A stretch of DNA of 64,000 nucleotides from Chalciporus piperatus (taxonomy: Eukaryota > Basidiomycota > Agaricomycetes > Boletales > Boletaceae), in contig JBBPTG010000098.1 in the NCBI GenBank assembly GCA_038093975.1, positions 1 through 64,000 on the forward strand. The letters run 5' to 3'. The notes beneath the pieces are model-generated. The model was not told the DNA's origin, ran no database searches, and worked only from the letters and a program-made list of their open reading frames with translations. The translations under genes were made by a program, and so were the position numbers. Below are positions 22,728 through 33,297 of this stretch, in pieces. Every line of letters starts with the position of its first letter. The stretch's first letter is position 1.

Positions 22728-25252
22728 ATGACTCAACTTGAAAAATCTCAACGTTTCAAACAGTCTCATCGCGTCGATGTAGTCCCTGGAAAGGACACAG
22801 TCAAATTCCGTTCCCTCTCGCTTCCGGTATCTTTCAACGACCTTGCAAAGAAGCTAGTCGATGCAGGCGAGTGAAACGAGAGTTCACTCGTTGACAAGAT
22901 CACAGATGGGTTGAACAGGGTACCCTGAGCCAATTGTCATGGCCTCCCCCGAACATGAGGTTATAGTCACTGACCGCCCATCTGGGAGAACGGATGATGG
23001 CGCGTTGCTCATCAACATGTACGCCGCGTTCCGTACATGTCCTGAGAAGCTAGCTAAATCTCGAGTAGTCGTTCAATCATAGGGACCAACCGCTCCTTCA
23101 TTTTTTCAACAACGTTTTCCTCAGACAAGATCATCAAAGCCAAGAACCTTCTGATATCAGCGAGGCAAAGCTCAGTTCGGATGGTGAATCTGTGTCGCTT
23201 CATGGCCTGGTTGTCCAATTCCATCGGTGAGTGTGATTGAGTGTGGTTTACTTGTTCATGCTTCGCATAGGCTCACATCTGAATATCTAGCACAATCCGG
23301 GTCCCGGGTGTGCCCGCATTGCCCTTCATTCCGTGAAATGCATCTTACCGCCGTGTTACTGCAGACAATGACAAGACACACGCCCTCCCTCCGAACGTGG
23401 GCGCCTTCAAGCTATTGTCAGTCACTCGAGTCACTCTGATCGGCTGAAGCTGAGTTCGTTCTTTACCAGCAATGTTGGAGAAGCACATATGTTCAACAAT
23501 TTTCCAACGTCCGTTGCTGCGAAAGGCGGAGCATTCATTGTCCGTGAAAGTCATCATCACACAAGACTTTTATCCCTGATGGCTGTGTCGACAGAGCATG
23601 TACCAACGCGAGGCGCTGTGGGTGTCCTTCAGACTCGCAGATGAATGTGGAAGTCCTGTCGCAGTGAAGGTCTCTGTAGGTGGCATTAATGCATTGACTG
23701 GACTCCCACAGAACGAGAGTGCGGAGGGAAAACAGGATTACGTGGTGGTGGGAGGACGAACAGGACAACTGTGTGTTTTTTCCGAGCCTTCCATATCGAA
23801 CAACTCATCAGACGTATCAAATCAGGTGGCTGGTGAGCGGACAGCGCCCTTGACCATAGGTAAAAACCTTACATTTTTGCCACGAAGGACGGGATTTCAA
23901 CTTCCCCTGGTGTTGTACGCCGTAAGTATGAATGTCATCGTGTATCCGATCCCCACTGATGAATCTGTTGCAGAATTTGTTGCCATGCCCTTGGGGAAAG
24001 GATACACTGTTGAGGGACAGGTTACTGGCACAGAGGTATGCTTCCTGCCTGATTTTTCAGAGATCCGTTTCAACTCACATGCTTCAAGAGCATCGGCGGA
24101 ATACAAATTGACGTATTCCCGAGTTATAATGCAGATGTCAAATTCAAATATAAAGATAATTTCGTCAACATCTATCGCACTCCACGCCAACTTGGGTTGT
24201 CTGTGGGGACGGCGCTGACGCTAACATCACCGGGGTGCTGTTTTTGTTGTTTTTTGTTGTCAATTCTTCTGACAGTTGAATGTAATCACCAGATTAACCC
24301 GCACGTGGACAAAGGGGGAGCAGATTGTCACTAATTCGCTACTCGGTGTCCTAGAACTTACGGCGACAGTGCGACCCAAAGGTGAGTGCCTTTCTTGGTT
24401 ATAAGGTTGTGTCTTCTAATGGTATGAACAAGGTCAAATATATGTCGAGACGCCAACTGGCAAGACTATTGCTCTTCCTTGCGAGTTGTACAACACACCT
24501 GCTCAGCAACTAATTGTGCTTCAAGACGACCGTACGTTATCTGGTGAGATTTCGTCTGTATGTCCGTTGCACGATCTTTACACTCGTCCATTCCCTATGG
24601 TAAAAATACTGTGGCATCAAGGCAGGATCCACACTGATGTTGATATTGCGTTTGCGAGGTGGAGGAGACTTGCGCACTTTGGAACTTGGCTTTTCAGCCG
24701 GAGGAAGAATTTCGCAGAAGATCAACCGGGACCCTCTCCCAATCACTGCGTATGATCACTGCAAAGTTCAACGCTTGAACCTCAGTGTCATTAATGCCGC
24801 CTACTTCTCCGAGATCACTGGGTTACCTAGCCCAAAGTCACCAATATCAGTCCAAACGTATCTGAGGCACGTCTTCTTCCACACCGCTTTCCGGGATCCG
24901 ATCAGTTGCCCAGATAGACACGGCTCGTGCGACAACTGTAATGGGCGAAACCCAGAAAGACTGTGGGTTCTGCGTATACGAAATGGCGACACTGCGCATG
25001 TCACCCTGTGGACATGTATTCTGTGACGAATGTTCGACCGCGAGCGCATGTCCACAGTGTCACGAGCGCGTCACAGACCGAACTCGCTTCGCAGCTGCGA
25101 TGCGTATGCCGGGAGAGGAGAACGGGGACGGTGTTGAGGCGTTTTCTATGGATGAGAGGATTGTGAAGTTGAAGGCTGGTGCGAAGTCGGGTAATGTATA
25201 TTCGTTCAAGTTGAAGAAAGATGCGATTTCGTCGTTGGTTGGTGAGGTCTGA
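22728..25252 (+). CDS. Ubiquitin-like segment plus RING finger protein, left copy (probably degraded)
   Basis: This gene is paralogous to the minus-strand gene at 33298-36068. The first exon reads from MTQLEKSQRF to LAKKLVDAG. Then come a PEP-containing exon, DQPLLHFFNNVF to VVQFHR, DNDKTHALPPN, and MYQREALWVSFRLADE with VAVKVSVGGINALTG. EFVAMPLGKGYTVEGQVTG is followed by IGGIQIDVFPSY and NIYRTPRQLGL. A degenerate ubiquitin-like stretch starts QIYVETPTGKTIALP (about 24435) and its end still reads LRLRGGG (24643-24663). INRDPLPITAYDH and LSVINAAYFSEITGLP follow. A C3HC4 RING at about 24962-25066 has CGFC, CGHVFCDEC and CPQC. Relative to the other copy about 17 residues are missing near 24865 with a change of frame, so a full product is doubtful. 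Introns are 50-60 nt; the first appears to be GC-AG. Function is unknown; E3 ligase activity would be inference from the RING. Confidence 0.6.
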
Positions 25253-26422
25253 GGGCCAGTTCACGGTTCGATGGAGAGGTTTGTCAGGATGTAGGAATGT
25301 ATTCAAGTTGCAGAAAAGATTTTGAGTTCTTCTCGACGTTCCACATCCAAAGTTCTATGTCGGATCCGCTGATGGCAAGGGTGACACAAACACTGACCAT
25401 TCACAAACCTACCCATCTATTTGCACGAACGATTTCGTCCATCCACTCTCATATCACCGAGTTATGTCCTCGTTCGTCGCCTCTTGTCTACATGTCAACT
25501 CAAATGTGACTGAACAGTGCACATACTCAAGAAGCCCCGTTCCCGTAATCGAGAATGCACACACACCCCGTCGCCCGTCGGTGAAGTTCACGACCTCAGC
25601 CCCACCTCTCTACACTCGTTCCCGCGTGACCTACCTTGGACGAATGCATGTTTGTAAGTTCAGGAATCTTTGCCTGTGATAGTGGCAACACATGATCGGG
25701 GCGCTCGCTGGTACCTGAAAGAGTCGAACACGAACACCTACAGATGATGAATATTGCGTAGGCCATCATCTCCTCAACAGGGGCACCTCGGATATACTGA
25801 TCTGATCGAATTAAAAACACTTATATAGAGGACGAACAGAAACCAAACCTGAAGAGTCACCATCCTCTAAATTAGGTTCAACCTTGGTTACGGACCACAG
25901 TTCTCGGACGACCTTTCACGACCGAACGATGGACCAACAAAGATAAACAACGGAATAGAACAGAGGTGAAACAAGTGGAAGAAGTCATGCGTGGCGCAAG
26001 CCTGAAACCGTCATTCCCACAGACTGTCACGCCGACATCAATGAAAAAGTAAACCTGACCCCAGGTCCAGGGATACGCGCTGCCAAGCCCACCGTACTGA
26101 TTCTGATTCTCAGGATAGACTTTGCACACTGCGCAGACTACAGTATGCACATGGCAATTGAGGTGATATTGGTCCCAGCCTGAGGGTCAACTGAGATCCA
26201 ACAGCGACCGATATCGATGAACAGCTGGCTAGTTCGACCACGAGTGTCCGCCTCGGCACATCCCTCATTCTGAGTCAAAGGACTTCCTTCTCGAGCAAGT
26301 CGGTGTGTATATAACTCTCCAGAACCTCTCTTCGTTTTGGGTCGTAATCGGTTCTCCAAGTTCTCCCCCTTCTTACCCCTTGACTCGACTTTAGCTTGAA
26401 TACGAGCGCAACTCCCCGAACA
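25253..26422. other. Intergenic, GMC gene promoter at the right end
   Basis: No gene recognised. A TATA box lies near the right end (separate entry). Short frames on both strands have no family resemblance. Confidence 0.4.
26308..26314 (+). promoter_or_regulatory. Candidate TATA box of the GMC oxidoreductase gene
   Basis: TATATAA lies 109 bp before the ATG at 26423 and is followed by pyrimidine-rich leader sequence. The position fits a eukaryotic core promoter with a leader of roughly 80 nt. Confidence 0.55.
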
Positions 26423-29088
26423 ATGTCTTCCGAATTTGATATCATTTTTGCAGGAGGTAACTCCTCTGATCGATCATGTTCTTGTTTGCTCATGCATTCA
26501 CAGGGGGAACAACTGCGTGTGTTGTTGCAGGCCGACTGGCCGCTGCGGATCCCTCTCTCAAGATTCTGGTTGTCGAGATCGGCCAGCACTCACGCGATAT
26601 TCCTAACCATGTCCAACCCTGTCGATTCATCTACAATCTCACCCCGGATACCACCACCATGTCTTACTTCGTCGCAAAGCCTAACAAGAACCTGGATGGA
26701 CGCAGAATGGTCGTGCACTGTGGTCGGTGTGTGGGTGGCGGTTCCGCTGTCAACCGTAAGTAGATCCGCTCGCTGTTCTTCGTTCTTCGTCATTTGTTCA
26801 CGCCCTCATCACCCATAGTCATGGCGTACGTTCGCAGCGCTGCGTCTGACTATGATGGCTGGGCAAAGCTAAGCAATGAAGGTTGGAGTTCGAGCGATCT
26901 CCTTCCTCTGATGAAAAAGGTAAAGCTATCTAACTGTCGACTTCGCGCATCACCGTCGAAACACTCTTACGGAACGGATTTCCAGATCGAAACATACACG
27001 CCCACAGAAAACCTGTCCACCCACGGATATTTCGGACCTATTCAGATATCTAACAGCAAGTTGGACCTTGGCCTTGGGCGGCAATTTCTGGAGATGGCGA
27101 AGAAGTACGATCCTCACCGTCCCCAAGTTGACGATAACAACGATTTGAACACTGGAGATGGGTATAGCGTAAGTGCTTTACACGAGATCGAGCCATTTAT
27201 TTGCAACATTGATCACGTACCTCTTCACCCCAGCGATGGTTCAAGTGAGGGTTTCACGGCAAGAAGATAGCTAGATGCCACGCAACTGACCGCCATTTCT
27301 TCAGGTTTGTTGACCCCAAGACCGGGAAGCGCTGTGATACCGCTTCAAGGTACCTCTATCCCCATTCGGAGAATCCCAACGTGCAAATCCTGGTCGGAAA
27401 GTGCGTTAAGCGTGTTATCACAGAGTAAGGCACAGCAAAGGGTTTTCCGGATAATTGACTCACTGGGCAAACCATAGGAACGGTCGTGCAGTCGGTATCG
27501 AGTATATGACAAATGGCGAGCTTACCACTGTGAAGGCTACGAAGCTGGTTGTAGTTTCAGCTGGAGCATTTGGTTCCCCGTCAATCTTGGAGAGGTCCGG
27601 AGTGGGAGCAAAATCTTTACTCGAGAAACTCAACATTCCCGTTGTCGTGGACCTGCCCGGTGTCGGAGAAAACTACCAAGGTATTTGCAATTATTTCAGC
27701 AGGTCATTTTTATATTGAGACTGGTTGCAGACCACAACGGGGCCTTCCTGGCTTTCTACTCCGCTGATCTTGAAACCATGGATGATGTTTGGAGCGATCC
27801 CGAGAATGTGTCCAGTGAGCGACTCGTTCTGCAACCCTCTTGAGTTGCATCTTGACGCTCTTGACAGCATATGCAGAGGAATGGGAAAGTAGTGGTACAG
27901 GGAAGATTGCTCACAAGTCTGCGACTTCAAACACTTAAATGATGCATTCGCTAACATACTTTATGGCAGTGGGTTGGAAGCGATGGTGAAGTTGCGCCCG
28001 ACAGCAGCAGAGGTTGCATCTATGGATCCTTCGTTCCAGTCAAGATGGGACTCGTTCTTCAAGCCACATCCAGACAAACCATTAACCATCATCGCACCGA
28101 TCGCGGGGTATGTGCCACTTGGTCATTACTTCCTTGATTTTACATCATTCTGTTAGCTTCCCTGGACCCAGATTCGTGTTACCTGACAGTGCTCGAAAAT
28201 ACTTGGGAATGTGCTACCTGGCCGTACGTGAGCAGCCCACCCAGTAGTTTCGTGAGCTGACATTTGGGGTAATAGCTATACCCGGAATCGATTGGAAGTG
28301 TCCACATCGACTCTGGAGATGACGTGAACACACCTTTAGACTTTGACCCACGCTTCTTCTCGCAGTATGTTCAGGATTTTTACCGTTTATCGGCATCCTA
28401 CTGATATAATCGATGGTCAGATCTAACGACGTCATATCGCTTACTTACATTTATAAAAAGGCACGTGAACTTGGGAGACGCATGTCCTCGTACAGAGGAG
28501 AGGTTCCGGCTTTGCATCCTCAGTTTGCGCCTGGCAGCGCTGCGGCTTGCAGAGAGACTGAAGGTCCAGTCCTTATCAATGCAGAAGATCTCGTTTACTC
28601 CGCAGAGGACGATCGGGCAATCGAAAAATTCCATCGCGACACCAGTAAGTCGTCCTATTTAGCAATAATGATACATCGTTGACCTGTGTAGTTCAAACGA
28701 CGTGGCATTCAGTGAGTTCCCAAAGTCGTGATTTGGAATGTTCGTGTGAATGGCATTGACCAGCGTGTAGATGGGTACGTGTGCTATGAAACCGCGAGAG
28801 GAAGGAGGTGTCGTCGATGCTCGGCTCAATGTATATGGAATCGAGGGCCTAAAGGTTGCAGGTACGCGAATAGTGAGCTCTTCCGACGCTCTGGTTCAAA
28901 GTCTTGTTTTTCAAGATCTGTCAATTTGTCCTACCAACGTCGGCAATGTACGTACAGTCTCTTGTTCGAGGGATTAAACTGATGGTACGACTCTCTGGCA
29001 GAACACATACACCACCGCATTGCTGGTCGGTGAGAAGGCTGCGATGATTATCGCGGAAGACGTTGGTATAAGCATGAGTGCCCAGTAG
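26423..29088 (+). CDS. GMC oxidoreductase, alcohol-oxidase type, 594 residues, 17 exons
   Basis: An FAD flavoenzyme of the glucose-methanol-choline family, closest in motifs to fungal alcohol (methanol) oxidases, which oxidise short alcohols to aldehydes with O2, giving H2O2. Exons: 26423-26456, 26504-26755, 26819-26919, 26986-27168, 27234-27244, 27305-27424, 27478-27680, 27731-27814, 27868-27916, 27970-28107, 28157-28223, 28276-28364, 28421-28644, 28692-28711, 28771-28861, 28916-28947, 29002-29088; all phases agree. Visible are the dinucleotide-binding start FDIIFAGGGTTACVVAGRLA, the GMC signature CVGGGSAVN, SAGAFGSPSILERSGVG, the catalytic His region WHSMGTCAMKPREEGGVVDA and the catalytic Asn region CPTNVGNNTYTTALLVGEKA. 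The C-terminus ends SMSAQ, not a canonical peroxisomal PTS1 tripeptide, so location is uncertain. Exons of 11 and 20 nt encode conserved residues. No signal peptide is evident. Confidence 0.92.
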
Positions 29089-29610
29089 ACTTACGCGGAG
29101 GGAACAATCTTTGTAGGCTCGCATTTCGAACTGAAAGTTGTATTATAGGATCCTTATTTCCCCGCTGCTACTATGGCAGCCAGAAGGCCCTGATGGTGTT
29201 CGAAGTTCTGTTTGGGGCGATATGTATGACCGTGGACTCGATCTGCGAACAGCGCGATTCTGAGAGGGATGAATGGTTGGCGTTTGCTTTTGTTGAGCCA
29301 GGTTTCAATCGTAGTCTGGTGTCCATCCGAGTCCAAGTCGCCACATTTACCTGCCCAGCTGAAACCCGATCAGGAGTCACTTGGTGCGCCGCAAAGCAAT
29401 CAGGGGCAGCCAGCATATAATTAGTGGCCAATGGCTACAGACGATACTTATAATCAATCTTGAGTCAGTCTCAAAGAAGTCAGATATCCGCCGTTCCAAC
29501 TGTGGGCGCCTGGGAAGTCAATAGAGAATGCGTGAATGGGCATTGTCGCTGGATGTGCATCGATGTATGTACTAGTCGACGTGTCCAACGCGACAAGAAA
29601 TAGTTGTGGT
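29089..29610. other. Intergenic, no recognisable gene
   Basis: This is the 3' side of the GMC gene. Frames on both strands are short and show no family resemblance. Confidence 0.4.
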
Positions 29611-29616
29611 TATAAG

Positions 29617-29847
29617 TCAAAGCTGACGACAAGACGGGATCGAACATGGCACCCACCTCATGCCAGGCCGCGGATGCGCGACAGCGGGAGACTCAGGGTC
29701 AACCATTAAATCCAACACCTCCGACATCGTTAGTCGCTCCCGCGGATCGGCAGACATCGGGCAATAGAAACAAGCACCCACTATCAGTACCAACTCTTGT
29801 GCAAAGGAAGTTGTCCTTGACACAGTGATGTTGACCGCGTTTGGCAA
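29617..29847 (-). pseudogene. Protein-kinase C-lobe remnant
   Basis: On the minus strand at about 29760-29650 the reading ADPRERLTMSEVLDLM, followed by VDPESPAVAHPRP, matches the last helices of protein kinases, where (D)P..R.(T/S)..E.L is conserved. The preceding frame (SFAQELVLIVGACFYCPMS) does not resemble a kinase, and no catalytic loop or activation segment lies upstream to about 30160. The adjacent gene at 30162 ends in a related kinase domain. I therefore read this as a decayed fragment, though it could be a terminal exon of something I do not see. Confidence 0.4.
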
Positions 29848-30161
29848 AGGTGATAACTATTTTGCAGAAAGGCAGAGAGGAAGATACAGCCTTGTTGGGA
29901 CTTCGTATAGTAATACAATTTCTTAACAAGAAGGTCACTAATATTGTACAGTCATGGTCATCGGGATCGAGTGGAAGAACTTGAACAGGCTACTGCGAAG
30001 TATACCTCAAATACACTACATTGGGTCTTTGAATCATCAAGTATACAATCTAGCCAGGACGAACAAAATCATTCATGCGGCGGCCGCAGTGGCAACTATC
30101 GAAGAAGAGTGGAAGCTGGATGGATTCATCAGACGATAATATCCCCTCAAATCGAACACAC

Positions 30162-32690
30162 TTACCCTATCTCAGGCTGCGGAAGCCCTAACGAGAGAGA
30201 CTCGAAGGTGGTCATTTGAGCCAACACATCGGACATCATCGGGCGCGCCCATGGTTCAGATGCCATCAACTCCGAGGCAATACGGCCTAGGAATCCCGTC
30301 TCTCTTGTGAGTCGGGTACAACATGAAAGCAATTCCTGCAGCGTCTGCCCACACGACCAAAGGTCGGCACGGAACGGATCGTAACGTTCCCCAGCCCAGA
30401 CTTCAGGCGCGATGTAGCCCTTCGTTCCGACCTCGCCACGAAGCTTCTTCCCGGGCCGGTCGACCAACACGGCAAGGCTGAAGTCGTTGATCGAAAGACG
30501 GCCACCTTGAACAGGAATGTGGAGGTTCGCGGGTTTTATATCAAGATGTGCCACATTGTTCCTGTGCATGAACGCAACTCCTTCCGCAAGCTGTTTTGCA
30601 ACCGACCACACATGGACGTCAGGCTCCCTGAGGTCGGTGAGATGGCCTCCACCAGAGGAAGTGAAGAAGACGAATCCTCCAGAGCGACGTTCCCAACAGT
30701 TGAAATCGGGTATGGTGTGATTGTCGGGAGCTTTGATCGATGAGAGGCGCTTGAGGATATCGACTTCCGAGGGAGTTTGGGTAAATTTGAGAAATCCGCG
30801 AGTCAATGGATCGGAAATGGGAGAAATCATTGCGACATTTGAGTGCTAAAGTGATGTCAACGCCCAAAAGAAAGTCGGATCAACCAGGGATATACATACC
30901 CGAGCCACGAGTGCGTCTGAAATGTAGCCCATTTGTGCTAGGTACTCCTGGACATCACTCGCCTGGGTGAAATCCGAGTCATCATCGTCCTCTTGAACCG
31001 AAGATAACGTTGCTCGGCTTGCCACCTTCCCTTCCTTCACATCATCCCTTCGTCGAGACAGGGAGGGGATTGGACCGGCACACTCCTTAATAGCGGCCAG
31101 CGCTCCTTTCTTCTCATCATCGAGTTCATTCGACATAGCATCGAATTTGATTTGGAGGTTGTACAATTCTTTGAGGAAATCCCACGAGTCATCGGAATTC
31201 TTCAGGTGATAGTCTTTCTGCGCAATCGAGACCTACAATCATTGTTAGTGCCTGATTGACGAAGTGGTATGGGTGAAAAGCAAACCTCTCGATTCGGGCC
31301 CGTTTGCATGACTATGAAGCGCTCTGCGGTCAAGTCCGATCGAAGGTATATAGCCACAACAAAGAAGCTAATGCTCGCGTGCGGCTTCCTGAGAGCATAT
31401 AACACGCGAGCAAGGGCAATTCCTTGGAGTAACATGCGCCATCTGTCTGATTCGTTCTTAATGGAAATAACTTCGCACACTAATAAGGGGAAAGAAAACT
31501 CGTCGATCCATGCGCTGAAATCGCTGACTGGTGCGAATTTACACCAAGTGGATGGCTCGGAGGTAGTCGCCAAAAAGATGGGAAACTTCCATGGCGATTC
31601 TCTGTAAAGTGTGGGGCGTGAATAAACAACGGCACGAGAGACGACCACTCACGCCTTGAACGTAGTTCGTGAACCAGGTGGCGGACAAACAAAAAAAGGC
31701 GGCATGAGGAAGTGGTAGGCAAAGTGATTTGACTTCATGTGTGATGACACAGAGTCAGCGGCAATAGCCACAGCATCTTCTGCATGACAACGAAATAGGG
31801 AAAAGAATGTTATAAATTCCCTTGGGTTGTTGACGTCAGGCGCGGCAACATGTGGAGGGGGATTTGGGGGGGCAGATGAATCCAACACCTCGAAGTATTG
31901 GTCGAAATGTTCAGGGTAATGGTTGGCAATAGCGAGGTCGCGAGAAGTTTCGCGGTCTGAATGCGAAGGCTGCTGCTGACGGTTGACTTGGTGGTAGCCC
32001 TCGAAGAGGTTGAATACGAACTTCATAAGTGCGGATTGCAACTAAACCGTCCTCCAAGTCGACTATCGCCCCCACCGTCCGTGGAACTCCACTGCCCCAA
32101 AAGTTTGGGCCCCTCATGTTATGTACGACGTCAGCTCTGGAGAAGCCTCGAATGTTGTCCAAAGTGATCTGGAGGCATTGGAACAATTCATCGTAGTCTT
32201 GTTGCAGGTTGCGAATTGCTTGCGTAAGCTGATCTACCAAAGACAGTCAGCTAGAACAGAGCATATCTGTGATATCACTTACATCGTGGAGTCTGAATAA
32301 CCAAACAGGCGAATTTGGATGTCAGGTATTGATCCTTGGCCAGATCTTTGACAGATTTTATCAGTGCGATCTTGAGCCGATCCTCCTTTGGCACCGCTAA
32401 GCAAGCGTCTTCCAGCTCTGCTAGGTCCTCGAAGTCGCGGCATGACACTGGCGTGCGGAACTTATAGAATAGGCATGTTCTAGGATCAACGTTAGTGAGA
32501 GCCCCCTGGGGGGTGGATGTGTGTCTCGGGAGCAACTGGAATAATTCCGCTATTTGCTGGTCTCGGCCAACCTTCGGCCCGAGAAACGCGACGCCGTCTA
32601 TCGTGATCCAAAACACAATTCGCTTGGGAGCTGTGGAAAGGTGATCATCCTGCAAGCAGCGACCTGCAGAGACTTACCCATGATGTGGTA
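30162..32690 (-). CDS. Crinkler-like protein: header, nuclease-like and protein-kinase-like domains
   Basis: A multi-exon gene. The N-terminal segment (about 32655-32290) reads APKRIVFWITIDGVAFLGP, TCLFYKFRTPV and KFACLVIQTPR, resembling the ubiquitin-like header of Crinkler (CR) proteins. A helical segment (32230-32040) contains QLTQAIRNLQQDYDELF. A middle domain (about 31640-31290) has FPLLVCEVISI, DRWRMLLQGIALARVLYAL and ISFFVVAIYL, the strand-helix pattern and E-x-S/K-type motif of PD-(D/E)XK nucleases. ELYNLQIKFDAMSNELDD links to the kinase-like domain (30830-30162): GFLKF (beta-3 Lys), DILKRL, AHLDIKPANL, NDFSLAV, GYIAPE and WSCGQTLQELL. The kinase has HLD instead of HRD and DFS instead of DFG. 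Nuclease-kinase pairing is known for CR effectors/toxins. The start is uncertain (32690 or a spliced upstream exon), and at least one junction near 32000 is unresolved. Confidence 0.6.
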
Positions 32691-32729
32691 TTGACAATGA
32701 TGGTACGTCTGGTCTCCAGATTGGCGGGG

Positions 32730-32737
32730 TATATAAG
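32730..32737 (-). promoter_or_regulatory. Candidate TATA box of the Crinkler-like gene
   Basis: On the minus strand the word TTATATAC lies about 40 bp upstream of the ATG at 32690. The position is suitable for a core promoter, but the start of this gene is not settled. Confidence 0.3.
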
Positions 32738-32877
32738 TAAAGACGGGATTTGTTTGTCCGATGCCCACACTGAACAACAACGAGCTCGTATTTGGAAACA
32801 ATGCGGAGTTAAAAATGAAACTTGGATGAAACAATAAGTACCTGGATGGCCCCAATGAACAATTAATGGCGGTCTGA

Positions 32878-32912
32878 CCTAGTCTCCCGTAGGCAGTCCC
32901 TTAGGTAGGAAG
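32878..32912 (+). repeat. 35-bp dispersed repeat, copy 2
   Basis: It matches 22341-22375 in 34 of 35 positions and in the same orientation. Here it lies between the 5' side of the Crinkler-like gene and the 3' end of the right ubiquitin-like/RING gene. Confidence 0.85.
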
Positions 32913-33297
32913 ACAATCGTTCCTACCCTTCTAAGGGGTCTGACTGGCAATTGCAATATAACGATTGCCAGCGTGTTCGAGTCTTTGATGGGTTTGGAGG
33001 AACGTGTGGAGTTGCAAAGGAAATCATCTAGCTATACGATACATATCTCCACTACACCTCGTAGAGGTAGCAGAATCCTCCGTGTATCCGCACGACGAGT
33101 AACCGAATCGAGAGATTATCTCGCATCCAGCTACGAGATTCTAAAAATCAGCCGCTGCTCTTGCGCTGGTAACTAAATTGAATGATGCACGAACAAGGAA
33201 CATCAGACAAACCAACGGACTCGCATTCTATGACGTACAAACTGAGAACTGAGCCTAGGCCTGACCAACCAGCGACGAAATCGCGTGTTCCTTCAAC

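Noticed and set aside
12407..29088. Secondary-metabolite cluster (MFS transporter, oxoamine synthase, GMC oxidase)
   Set aside because: No polyketide, peptide or terpene synthase is present, the genes are interleaved with unrelated ones, and each has a housekeeping explanation.
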